From: Leptomonas pyrrhocoris
Taxonomy: Eukaryota > Euglenozoa > Kinetoplastea > Trypanosomatida > Trypanosomatidae
Assembly (NCBI RefSeq): GCF_001293395.1
Contig: NW_015438375.1
Span: 248,001 to 312,000, forward strand
Direction of reading: 5' to 3'
DNA: 64,000 nucleotides
The notes under the pieces were generated by a model. It did no database searches, was not told the origin of the DNA, and saw nothing but the letters and a program-made list of their open reading frames with translations. Position numbers and translations under genes: made by a program. Within the stretch, counting starts at the first letter, position 1. Each line of letters opens with the position of its first letter. This document shows positions 35,510-44,744 of the stretch, in pieces.

Positions 35510-36296
35510 TTTGAAAAAGCTGTAGTGAAGCGGTTCGGTAGAAAACGGGAAACCCTAGACTTAACTTTTCGTTTTGGCGGCAGCGTTTTGGCGGCGGTTT
35601 GTACGGCGGTTAACGCAAGAGATACAAAAGGAAAAGACGAGGGGAGAAGAGTCAGATGAGCGGCGGAGTGGTTTGTTTGCTTTTTGGAACGAGAAAAGAT
35701 GCACAGCACGGAGTCGAGCATCACCGCAGTGGTGAGCGGGAATGCTCGCTTCTCGCTGTGGCCCCTCGAGAACATCCGTCGTGCAGCACTCACGTGCTTC
35801 TTTTCGGGCCGCGTCAACGGAGGGAGACGAGTTTTCTTCGTGGGTTGTAAACTTCGGTTTTCAGAAAAGTTCAGCGTGTAGGTGTGCTCGCGTAGAAGCG
35901 AAAGAAAAAAAGGAAAGGGCGCGCAGGCACACCTTTCACTCCCACGCACTGAAAAGAAAGAAAAAAAAAATACATACTCACTGACGCAACGCAGACAATG
36001 TGGCGGTGGCCCACGGAACTCTTGCAAGGAGGAGGTGAAAACAGGGGTCGATGCGTGTGCGGTGTCAGAGTTTCGCCCACCAAACGAGTATTGCGGGCGA
36101 GAAAGAAATGGAAAAGAAAAACCAATGTTCTGTTCGGTACAGCGAAAAACAAAAATACCAGAAAAAGAGAAGCGAGAAAAGAAACGGGAGGGAAGGAGGC
36201 GGCGCTCGCGGGGAGAAATACGAAGACGAAACGCCTCGACGCAAACCGTACTTCCCCTCACGCGCGCGCACACGCTGGCACACGCCCTTCCACTCT

Positions 36297-37628
36297 CTAG
36301 TAGGCCTCCTCCTCCTCGTCGAACTCGCCCTCCTCCTCCACGGTGGCGTCCTGGTACTGCTGGTACTCGGACACGAGATCGTTCATGTTGGACTCCGCCT
36401 CCGTGAACTCCATCTCGTCCATGCCCTCGCCGGTGTACCAGTGGAGGAAGGCCTTGCGGCGGAACATGCCCGTGAACTGCTCGCCGACGCGGCGGAACAT
36501 CTCCTGGATGCAGGTGTTGTTGCCGATGAACGTCACCGACATCTTCAGGCCCTTCGGCGGGATATCGCAGATGGACGACTTTATGTTGTTCGGGATCCAC
36601 TCGATGAAGTAGCTCGAGTTCTTGTTTTGCACGTTCAGCATCTGCTCGTCCACCTCCTTGGTCGACATGCGGCCGCGGAACAGGGCGGACGCCGTCAGGT
36701 AGCGGCCGTGGCGCGGGTCGGCGGCCTGCATCATGTTCTTCGCGTCGAACATCTGCTGCGTCAGCTCCGCGACGGACAGGCCGCGGTACTGCTGCGAGCC
36801 GCGGCTCGTCAGCGGCGCGAAGCCCATCATGAAGAAGTGCAGACGCGGGAACGGCACCAGGTTCACCGCCAGCTTGCGCAGGTCGGAGTTCAGCTGGCCG
36901 GGGAAGCGCAGGCAGCACGTCACGCCCGACATCACAGCAGCCACCAGGTGGTTCAGGTCGCCGAACGTCGGCGTCGTCAGCTTCAGCGTGCGGAAGCAAA
37001 TGTCGTACAAGGCCTCGTTATCAATGCACATCGACTCGTCGGAGTTCTCCACCAGCTGGTGCACCGACAGCGTTGTGTTGTACGGCTCCACCACCGTGTC
37101 CGACACGCGCGGCGACGGGATGACGGAGAAGGTCATCATGATGCGGTCCGGGTACTCCTCGCGCAGCTTCGAGATCAGCAGCGTACCCATGCCAGAGCCC
37201 GTGCCACCGCCGAGGGAGTGCGACAGCTGGAAGCCCTGCAGGCAGTCGCAGCTCTCCGCCTCCTTGCGGCACACGTCCAGCACGGAGTCGATCAGCTCCG
37301 CACCCTCCGTGTAGTGGCCCTTGGCCCAGTTGTTGCCGGCGCCGGACTGACCAAAGATAAAGTTGTCCGGGCGGAACAGCTGGCCGTACGGACCAGCGCG
37401 GACGGAGTCCATCGTGCCCGGCTCCAGGTCCATCAGCACCGCGCGAGGCACGTAGCGACCGCCGGTCGACTCATCAAAGTACACGTTGATGCGCTCCAGC
37501 TGCAGATCCGAGTCGCCCTGGTAGGAACCAGTCGGATCAACACCGTGTTCGTCAGAAATTACCTCCCAGAACTTCGAGCCAATCTGGTTGCCACACTGGC
37601 CCGCCTGGCAGGAAACGATCTCACGCAT
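36297..37628 (-). CDS. Beta-tubulin, copy 12 (first in transcription order)
   Basis: Identical 443-residue product. Array identity continues for 449 bp upstream of its ATG and then stops at 38077, inside a pyrimidine tract. The leader sequence up to the acceptor at 38006-38007 is shared with the other copies, but the alternative T-rich acceptor is not. Its downstream spacer is the standard internal one. Confidence 0.99.
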   Translation of the reverse strand: MREIVSCQAGQCGNQIGSKFWEVISDEHGVDPTGSYQGDSDLQLERINVYFDESTGGRYVPRAVLMDLEPGTMDSVRAGPYGQLFRPDNFIFGQSGAGNNWAKGHYTEGAELIDSVLDVCRKEAESCDCLQGFQLSHSLGGGTGSGMGTLLISKLREEYPDRIMMTFSVIPSPRVSDTVVEPYNTTLSVHQLVENSDESMCIDNEALYDICFRTLKLTTPTFGDLNHLVAAVMSGVTCCLRFPGQLNSDLRKLAVNLVPFPRLHFFMMGFAPLTSRGSQQYRGLSVAELTQQMFDAKNMMQAADPRHGRYLTASALFRGRMSTKEVDEQMLNVQNKNSSYFIEWIPNNIKSSICDIPPKGLKMSVTFIGNNTCIQEMFRRVGEQFTGMFRRKAFLHWYTGEGMDEMEFTEAESNMNDLVSEYQQYQDATVEEEGEFDEEEEAY

Positions 37629-38317
37629 TTTGAAAAAGCTGTAGTGAAGCGGTTCGGTAGAAAACGGGAAACCCTAGACTTAACTTTTCGTTTTGGCGGC
37701 AGCGTTTTGGCGGCGGTTTGTACGGCGGTTAACGCAAGAGATACAAAAGGAAAAGACGAGGGGAGAAGAGTCAGATGAGCGGCGGAGTGGTTTGTTTGCT
37801 TTTTGGAACGAGAAAAGATGCACAGCACGGAGTCGAGCATCACCGCAGTGGTGAGCGGGAATGCTCGCTTCTCGCTGTGGCCCCTCGAGAACATCCGTCG
37901 TGCAGCACTCACGTGCTTCTTTTCGGGCCGCGTCAACGGAGGGAGACGAGTTTTCTTCGTGGGTTGTAAACTTCGGTTTTCAGAAAAGTTCAGCGTGTAG
38001 GTGTGCTCGCGTAGAAGCGAAAGAAAAAAAGGAAAGGGCGCGCAGGCACACCTTTCACTCCCACGCACTGAAAAGAACTGAGTAAGCGCAGGATTCCTCT
38101 CCACGAATCTGTGGGGTCGCGGTGAAGGTGCGATGAGTGGGGTGCAGGGTGCAAGGCGCGTCAATGGTACTGCGCTGCCGTCTTCGACGCAGCCTGCCAG
38201 AGGTACTACCACTACTACGACAAAATATAGACAGTTGCGCGCATAACTGTGTCTTTGGGCTTCCGAACGCAGACTTGCACATCATGTGCGGTAAGCTTGT
38301 TTCTCAGTCCTTCTTCG
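37629..38317. other. Spacer between array and upstream large gene
   Basis: Positions 37629-38077 repeat the tubulin leader region. Positions 38078-38317 are unique and should hold the 3' untranslated region of the large gene that stops at 38318. On the minus strand the unique part is not strongly pyrimidine-rich, unlike the spacers inside the array. No gene is seen. Confidence 0.7.
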
Positions 38318-41300
38318 TTAGAGGAACGCGTCCACGTAGTCGTCCTCACTGGCCTTCGAGGCGACTCTGTGAGTGGTGGACACGGTAGCACTGCGCTGAG
38401 GTGCACGAAAATCGCCACGGCGGCGCGCCTCGGCGCTGGCTGTTCTCGTGTCACGGAAGCAACGGCGGAGAACTTCGCGTTGCCGCACACTCACTCTTTC
38501 CCGCCAGGCCTGTCGCAGCGGCACCAGCTGTTGTGGCGGCTCTGAAGATGGGCAGTACGACGTGACCTGCACCGACGGTAGAACCGCACGCAACGTTGAG
38601 ATCTCGCCTTTGCGCGTCTCTGACGGACCGGCGAAGGTGTACATGAGAAACTCACTCATGTATACGTTGTAGCGGTGAAAGGGCCGGGTGCCCGCTGAGC
38701 AGCGAAAGCGGAGATGCAAGGAGGAAAGGAGGAGGCTGCCAATGCTCATCAAAAGATCCTGCGCCGTTGCTTCGCGTCGGTGACGACCATCTTCAGGCTT
38801 CACACCGGCCGAAAAGGATTCCAACAGAGCGTGGTGCGTCGTGACTTGGACCAGAATTGCATCCACATCCCTCTCGCACGTGTCCGTTTCCGTGGCACGC
38901 ACAGGCAGCCCTCGCCAGCGCAGCACCGTTGCGGAGTTCACGCCTGCATGATACAGCAGCTGCGCCAGTGCACACTCCACGGACCAGGGGAACAGCGAGA
39001 TGGCCCGTTGCCATCGACGTGTGAGGGAGGTCTGGGAGGCGGCGGAAGTGACCCGCCCGTCAGTGCCGTGCAAGATCAGGTTCAGTAACAAGAGTGAGAG
39101 CACATATACATCCGGACATGTCTGGCTGAGAACAAGAATGACCTGAACCATCAGTGTTGGCCTGCACAGCACCGCAGCTTTGTCAGCGCTTGCCGAGTCG
39201 GGGCTCCGCCGATTCCCTTCGTCGCCGTGTCGCACCCTTGCCTGTGCAGCCCATTCCATGGCGCAGAGGTTGTAGTACGTAGCCAACTGCCCACACCACG
39301 CAGCACTTCCAACTTGATCCATCGTAAAGGTCTTCGATGCACCATCCTTCAGCTCCGCCAGCGTCGCGAGCGTATTGCCCGAGTGCTGCGCATTCGCTAC
39401 CCACGCGAGCAGCTCCAAAAGGGAAAAGAAAAGGTGTTGTGACGAGGGCAGGGTGGGCTGTAGAGCAGCAACAATCGCAACGCGGCAGCTCGCTTGCGCC
39501 TCCGCAGCTTCCGTCCAGCGTTGTTGATGTATGTCTTCACGTTGCGCCTGCTCCGCCGCTTCTGTTGCGGTCGGCGGCGTGCCCGCAGAGAGCCGAATCG
39601 TATCGTGCGAGTTCCACCGCGTGCTACGTCCTTCGTCCTCCGCAGTTGACTCTAGCATCTCCGACGTCGGCAGCGCCTCGCTCATGAAGAACTGCGCGGA
39701 GTCAGCAGCGGCGGCGTCCATTTCCACTGTCGCCTCCCTCGCCCAGCTAGTCGGCGCGTCGCTGTCCTCGTCGTCGTTCACCGCTGCTTCTCTCCAGCTG
39801 CTCGACGGCGTTGCTGCGGTGGTTTCCTCCTCCCCCGAAACGACCGCGATCTCCGAAGCAAGCTCGTCGAAGGCAATCGTGTGGTCCGCGTAGTCATCAG
39901 CCATCTTGTTGGCGTCGCCGTCGTGCGTTCGTCTTTGGGTGCTTTCCTCTTCGGTCGCCGCTTCGTCTTGCTCTACTCCATGAACGACTTCTTTTGTCAC
40001 CGTGGAAGCACACGCGCACAGGTACCGGCGCAAATCCAGCACAACCCGCGCCGGCTCTGACACGACGATGGCCAGCTGCCAGAGATGTTTCACCACCTCC
40101 TCTGCGATATCAACCACATCCTTCGGGCGGTTGGTGCTGAGAGGCTCAGCTGGTGCCGTGCTCTCTCCTGCATCGTCGGAACTCTGACGAGGCGGCACAC
40201 CGTTCGAGGCGGACGGAGAAGCGGCAGTCGGCAACGTAGAGAAGAAGGGACGTTGATTGCTGCCCAGAACATGCCAAGCGAGGGACCCGCTACCAAACGC
40301 AGCGTCGTTCGCACAGCCGCCTGCGTCCGTGTCCTCTTTTTCTTCCTTTTCCGCATCCCCACTGTCGTCGGTCAACGCTGACGCCGGAAGCCCGGACCAC
40401 AGCAGTGCCGCTACTAGCCGCCGACGGCCCAGCTGCGGAGGAAGGCTGTTGAGCTGCGTTTGGAAGTCGCCATCAAACAGCAGCGCCAAGGCACCGTCTT
40501 TGCCGGACATGGTGGCACTGTACACCTGCATTCGTCGCAGGTAGGAGGCGACTATTGGGTGGCAAGCAGCCACGACGTCCCGCAGCACGCAAGGAACAAG
40601 TTCAGCAACCGTTGTCTCCTTTTGCGCTCTCCTGGGCCTTCCAGAGCTGAAGGCACCGCCAAAGACGGCCAGGGAATGGAGCAGCTTAAGCAACACAAAA
40701 AGCGATGGCTGCCCCATACTGCGCAGGCGGATAACCTCTTCGGAAGAGGGGGGAGAGATCGTCGTCCCACCGCCATGCGTCCTGCTCTCCAGCCCATCAC
40801 CAGCATCAGACGCAGCAGATCGTAAAATTGGGAGCGTTGCATAGCTGCGAAAAATGTGGAGGAGCACGTCGGCCACCTCTTCTCTCAGCTCCTTGCACAA
40901 GTCCAGATAGTTCTGCATCTGTGTGCGTGCCTCGACGGAGCTCACGTGCGACGGCGGCGGTGGAAAAGGACACGGGCTTGCAAAACTGGGGAGAAGAGGT
41001 TGCGCATCACGGAGACGACGGCCACGGGGAGTAGGTTGGCGGCTGTTGTGCGGTACCGCGTCCTCTTCTGAGGCGACGGAAGGAGAAACCGCCTGCTGCG
41101 ATCGCGCCGGTTCGCCCGCCGATGCAGCAGCAGCAATGTACGCTGCGCGCTCGCATCGCTCCGCGCGTGGGCACAGAAGGCTGTCTTCAGGTACTGCCCA
41201 GTTGTCGGCCAGCGCCTCCCCCTTCTCATCAGTCCACAGGAGTGCGTTCGCCTTTCGGTCACTCTTTCCAACGAGAGGGCGGCTCCGTTGCGTGCGTGCC

Positions 41301-43690
41301 AGTACACCCGTCCACGCCTGCATGGCCTCGACTCGTCCCTTGCTTAGCGGTTGAAACGCGCTATAGTACGTCGATGGCGCGGACGCGGCCCCTTCGATGG
41401 CCCACAGCGCCAAAAGCACCGTCGCCGTGCTGCCTGCGTGGAAGACGTTGGGAAAGACGTCACAGAACGTGTGGAACAGCTGGCCCCACAGCCGCGCAGG
41501 CGTGGCGGGTTGGTGGGCCGCGTTGTGCCGCAGCCAGCCGCAGTCCTGGAAGCAGAAGAGGGCGTGTGCAAAGACAAGGTGCACCCAACTTGGCAAGTCA
41601 GCATTGCTGTGTATAACGGACCCCTCCCCGAACGATCCCGCTGGTACTTCGTGCTGCACGGGTGCGCAGAGGAGTACCCGCATGGCTGGGGTGTAACGCT
41701 GATCCCGTACGTAGGCAATGCCCTCAGCGTTCGAGCGCCTTCCCTTTGCGTTGCGGCCGTCTGTAGTGGCATCGGAGGCTGCGCCGCTCGCACGTCGCTT
41801 CACCCTGCTTCCGTGTCGAAGAGCCAGTAAGTGCCCGCGCAGGTGCGCAACCGCAGACACGACTGCCACCAGCACCGCCCAATCCTCCCTCTTCTCTGCC
41901 GTCGAGTCAGCGGAAACATCCAAAGAAGAATTGTGATGAGAAGACGAGGGGGCGGCGTTGGCGTTGGGAGCGGCAGGGTGCAGGAGTTCATGCACCGACG
42001 GCGTCGACGACGGGGCGGACCCATCTGATTCGTGGGCGGAGCACACAACAGGCCACAGCCAATCTACAATGAAGCACCTTGCGATTTCGCGACCGCGATT
42101 CGCTGCTGTCTGCGTTGTACGCCGCTGCCGCTCCAACGCCGACGCACCATCCGCTGCCTTTTTCTGATCACTGGCTCTCGTCATCGTTGCCGTCGTAGGT
42201 GCATCCTCCCAGCTCCGCGGAGAGGTACTGCCCACCGCGATGGCCACTTCGAGAACACGGACAAACAAAGGACAGGTGATGAAGTTTCTGCGGTGGACCT
42301 GCCGCAGATGCGCGCGCAGGGCATCCTGATAACTAGGCGGAAAGACGGCGGCCGGGCAGAGAAAACCGCCAGCTGCGACGCGTGTGTTGTCCTTCAAGTT
42401 TTCTTGCGCCGTGACGTCGGAGGAAATGTGTGTGCAGATGTAGGCACGGAGGTGGTGCTCCACCGACGTCACGCTGTGCGTCGCCATGGTGGCCCGCTGC
42501 ATTGTGGAGCGGCCCGGTGTGCCGTCGCTGCGGCCGGCCTCCGCAAGCCGCTGCTGCTGACGGAGCGTGCACGGAGGCAGGCGGTGAATCGACGAGGTCA
42601 GCTCCACCGGCACCTGGTCCGGATTCGCGTACCACCACAGCAGCACCAACTCTAACCCAAGCACGTGCGCCACTCTGTTGGAAGGCCCGTGGTTCATCAT
42701 GTACTGCTCCCATTGCGCGTGCAGCGTGAAGGCAGACGCGCAGAGAAGGCTGCGGATGCCCTGCTCCAGACGCCGCCGCAGCTCTGCCGGCTGCTCGCGG
42801 TAGTCGTACAGGTACACGTCATACACCGCGCGTGCGTGGGAGTCGCCGGTTTGCGTCGCTGGAGAAGCGGTTATTGCCAGTGCGTCCACCTCGCAGTACT
42901 GCGTGAGGAAGGCCTGCTCGAGCATCGCACGCCAGAAGGGCAGCAGGAAACCCTCCGTCCACGCTGCGTCCTGCGGCCTCGCTGCCAGCTGTCGCCGCGC
43001 CATCTCGCGCAGCACGGCGTCCAAACGGCTCAGGACGCTGCCAAATGGCAGAAGAGCCCACTCCTTTGCGGGGTCATCGGTCAGACGCAGGTGGGCGTGC
43101 GGGTGCTCCGCCGCCGCCTCGGGCCGCAGAAACTCCCGTGGCTGGCGGACGCTGACGTAGAGCGTTGCCTCCTTCGCGTTGCCGAACACGTGATGAAGGA
43201 AGACGCCGTCGGCGCCGGAAGCATCCGCGGAAAAACGCGATGATAAATCTGATGAAGGCCGGCGGCTCCCGCCCAGCGGCGCATCATCCCCGCTCCTATT
43301 TGGTAGAGGTGGATCAGCGCGCAGCCCGACAAGGTACTGCAACCAAGGAGAAAGCTGAGGCGACGACGAGGATGTCGATGAGGCGTGCTGCCTTTGTAAT
43401 CCGATTACACTACCGGGGCGAGCGACGTCGTCGACTGCGCGTTGAAAGGCGTGCGTGAAAGAGCCGTGCAGCAGCTCCTGTGTGCTTTCGACGCGGAGGT
43501 GTGTGGGTGGGTGCTCGTGCGGTGGCGGTGCTGACGGTGCTGCCGGAGGGGCAGGTGGAGTGAGCACAGAGGCGTATCGGAACGGTGTGCAGGTCCGCCT
43601 CGCAGAGCACCCGAGATGCCACGACTGGAGTCGTGGTAAAGCACGATGTAGCCGTTGTGGTGAAATGGCAAGGAAAGAGCGCGTAGACAT
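38318..43690 (-). CDS. Very large hypothetical protein, possibly mitochondrial
   Basis: An open frame of 1790 codons from an ATG at 43690. I do not recognise a domain. The first 45 residues contain many Arg, Ser and Leu and no acidic residue, consistent with a mitochondrial presequence. Helical, hydrophobic blocks (for example one containing LEQAFLTQYCEVDALAI, and one containing LLLNLILHGTDGRV near the C terminus) alternate with Ser/Thr/Ala-rich and acidic linkers. The middle has several Glu/Asp-rich patches. The overall look, a long helical-repeat-like protein with linkers, is seen in kinetoplastid organelle RNA-metabolism proteins, but I can cite no motif for that. A T/C-rich tract (complement of about 43771-43787) followed by an AG near 43753 gives a plausible acceptor about 60 nt before the ATG. 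Confidence 0.85.
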   Translation of the reverse strand: MSTRSFLAISPQRLHRALPRLQSWHLGCSARRTCTPFRYASVLTPPAPPAAPSAPPPHEHPPTHLRVESTQELLHGSFTHAFQRAVDDVARPGSVIGLQRQHASSTSSSSPQLSPWLQYLVGLRADPPLPNRSGDDAPLGGSRRPSSDLSSRFSADASGADGVFLHHVFGNAKEATLYVSVRQPREFLRPEAAAEHPHAHLRLTDDPAKEWALLPFGSVLSRLDAVLREMARRQLAARPQDAAWTEGFLLPFWRAMLEQAFLTQYCEVDALAITASPATQTGDSHARAVYDVYLYDYREQPAELRRRLEQGIRSLLCASAFTLHAQWEQYMMNHGPSNRVAHVLGLELVLLWWYANPDQVPVELTSSIHRLPPCTLRQQQRLAEAGRSDGTPGRSTMQRATMATHSVTSVEHHLRAYICTHISSDVTAQENLKDNTRVAAGGFLCPAAVFPPSYQDALRAHLRQVHRRNFITCPLFVRVLEVAIAVGSTSPRSWEDAPTTATMTRASDQKKAADGASALERQRRTTQTAANRGREIARCFIVDWLWPVVCSAHESDGSAPSSTPSVHELLHPAAPNANAAPSSSHHNSSLDVSADSTAEKREDWAVLVAVVSAVAHLRGHLLALRHGSRVKRRASGAASDATTDGRNAKGRRSNAEGIAYVRDQRYTPAMRVLLCAPVQHEVPAGSFGEGSVIHSNADLPSWVHLVFAHALFCFQDCGWLRHNAAHQPATPARLWGQLFHTFCDVFPNVFHAGSTATVLLALWAIEGAASAPSTYYSAFQPLSKGRVEAMQAWTGVLARTQRSRPLVGKSDRKANALLWTDEKGEALADNWAVPEDSLLCPRAERCERAAYIAAAASAGEPARSQQAVSPSVASEEDAVPHNSRQPTPRGRRLRDAQPLLPSFASPCPFPPPPSHVSSVEARTQMQNYLDLCKELREEVADVLLHIFRSYATLPILRSAASDAGDGLESRTHGGGTTISPPSSEEVIRLRSMGQPSLFVLLKLLHSLAVFGGAFSSGRPRRAQKETTVAELVPCVLRDVVAACHPIVASYLRRMQVYSATMSGKDGALALLFDGDFQTQLNSLPPQLGRRRLVAALLWSGLPASALTDDSGDAEKEEKEDTDAGGCANDAAFGSGSLAWHVLGSNQRPFFSTLPTAASPSASNGVPPRQSSDDAGESTAPAEPLSTNRPKDVVDIAEEVVKHLWQLAIVVSEPARVVLDLRRYLCACASTVTKEVVHGVEQDEAATEEESTQRRTHDGDANKMADDYADHTIAFDELASEIAVVSGEEETTAATPSSSWREAAVNDDEDSDAPTSWAREATVEMDAAAADSAQFFMSEALPTSEMLESTAEDEGRSTRWNSHDTIRLSAGTPPTATEAAEQAQREDIHQQRWTEAAEAQASCRVAIVAALQPTLPSSQHLFFSLLELLAWVANAQHSGNTLATLAELKDGASKTFTMDQVGSAAWCGQLATYYNLCAMEWAAQARVRHGDEGNRRSPDSASADKAAVLCRPTLMVQVILVLSQTCPDVYVLSLLLLNLILHGTDGRVTSAASQTSLTRRWQRAISLFPWSVECALAQLLYHAGVNSATVLRWRGLPVRATETDTCERDVDAILVQVTTHHALLESFSAGVKPEDGRHRREATAQDLLMSIGSLLLSSLHLRFRCSAGTRPFHRYNVYMSEFLMYTFAGPSETRKGEISTLRAVLPSVQVTSYCPSSEPPQQLVPLRQAWRERVSVRQREVLRRCFRDTRTASAEARRRGDFRAPQRSATVSTTHRVASKASEDDYVDAFL

Positions 43691-43978
43691 GGATCAGCTT
43701 GGCCAATAGAGGCAACGTTGGGTGAGACCAAGGGGAGCCGTGCAGCTGTTATTCCAATTTAATGGTTGTGAAAAAGAAAAAAGGGTAAGATGCGAGTTAT
43801 GTTGTGTCAGTTAGCCCAAACAAAAAAAAGTGTTCCATTGGATTTTATTTTCTCTTGTAAATGGTGGAACAGCGTTGACGGCAGCGTGCGATGAACTTCC
43901 AACTCCTGACCACAAACGTGGCTAACGGCCGAAATGTACACGGCCGCTTTCTCTTTTACCTTTCCCGAGATAACCGCG

Positions 43979-44386
43979 TCAATTTCCAAAAGAGACACTA
44001 AGCACCATCCGATCCGAGGAGAAAGAAGAAACAAAGGAGTTCAACAAACGCGAGACTTCGCTTAACTCATCAACGCGTTCATTAGAAGAAATGCGTCCTT
44101 CGATTTTGCTGAATCGTAAATGGCAGGCGGTCGCGAAAGAGAGAGGGGTGCCCACAAGACAGTGAGACGGTACGAGCTTGCCCATATCAGGAACGTCGTT
44201 CGCGGTTAGGTTGAGGAACAAATCGGATGCCTCGAGCAAAATTTGAATCCAGCGCACGATGAGGTGATTCTCTGTGTGCAACGTTCTCTTTTTGGCGTAC
44301 ATGAAACAGCGCCCTGGATGCACTATGCCGCAATGAAGCACGCACAGATCTGGATGCCGCTCCATCACAGAGGCTAAAACGTGCAT
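43979..44386 (-). CDS. Small hypothetical protein (135 aa) with its own splice acceptor
   Basis: The frame runs from an ATG at 44386 to a TGA at 43979. The product begins MHVLASVMERHPD, is mixed hydrophobic and charged, has four Cys and several His in its first half, and has a C-terminal half that reads as amphipathic helices (for example SEVSRLLNSFVSSF). I do not recognise it. Sixteen nucleotides before the ATG lies an AG (44403-44404) preceded on the minus strand by an unusually long pyrimidine tract (complement of about 44407-44454). The large gene downstream has its own tract nearer to its start, so this acceptor appears to serve a separate mRNA. Codon third positions are less GC-rich than in the neighbours, which argues for caution; it may be a fast-evolving gene or a non-coding transcript. 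Confidence 0.5.
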   Translation of the reverse strand: MHVLASVMERHPDLCVLHCGIVHPGRCFMYAKKRTLHTENHLIVRWIQILLEASDLFLNLTANDVPDMGKLVPSHCLVGTPLSFATACHLRFSKIEGRISSNERVDELSEVSRLLNSFVSSFSSDRMVLSVSFGN

Positions 44387-44744
44387 CGCAACTCTGTTGA
44401 CGCTAGCACGAAAGAAAAGAAAAGAATGGAGGATAAAGAGAAAGGATGTTATGCTTCTACGGGAAACGGCTTCACAGTTCCAAAAGAAAAAAGAACGCAA
44501 TCACCGCATTGTTCAAAAAGGAGGGGGTGGGGGAGTAGGCTGTGAAGGCAAGCAAAAGCACACAAAACGAGACACCGAAATACTTTCACAGCAGAACTCC
44601 AGGTAAGAGTAAAATATATATCCGCCACCGCAACTCCACAGCACCAACAATGAAACTGCGGCAATAACACCCGCAACAGAAGAAAAGAAGAACTAGGCAA
44701 CATCACCACCCCAAAGAAGAAAATGTCGCTGCTGTAGACGTCCG
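44387..44744. other. spacer
   Basis: Holds the splice tract of the small gene at 43979-44386 and, further up, the 3' untranslated region of the phosphatase gene that ends at 44745. No other gene is seen. Confidence 0.55.
44403..44404 (-). promoter_or_regulatory. Strong candidate trans-splice acceptor AG
   Basis: The complement of about 44407-44454 is almost all C and T, including TTCTTTTCTTTTCTTTC, and is followed by GTGCTAG. It lies 16 nt before the ATG of the small gene ending at 43979. Confidence 0.6.

Larger units (their letters stand above)
12984..38077. repeat. Tandem array of beta-tubulin units, 2119-bp period, 12 genes
   Basis: The same 1332-bp gene recurs at exactly 2119-bp steps from 12988 to 37628, separated by 787-bp spacers. 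Translations in all six frames, including through the spacers, are the same from unit to unit, so the units look identical at the DNA level. Comparing the ends, identity begins at 12984 (shared CTCTCTAG) and ends at 38077 (shared GAAAAGAA). This spans 25,094 bp, or 11 full units plus 1785 bp. The 1785 bp equal 4 bp, the gene and 449 bp upstream of it, so both outer copies have complete coding regions. Such homogeneity is typical of arrays kept uniform by gene conversion and unequal exchange. The copy number given is that of this assembly and could be over- or under-counted. Confidence 0.97.

Noticed and set aside
12984-38077. A possible CRISPR-like or mobile-element origin of the regular repeat
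   Set aside because: The repeat unit is a complete tubulin gene with its spacer; no transposase, reverse transcriptase or terminal repeats are present.
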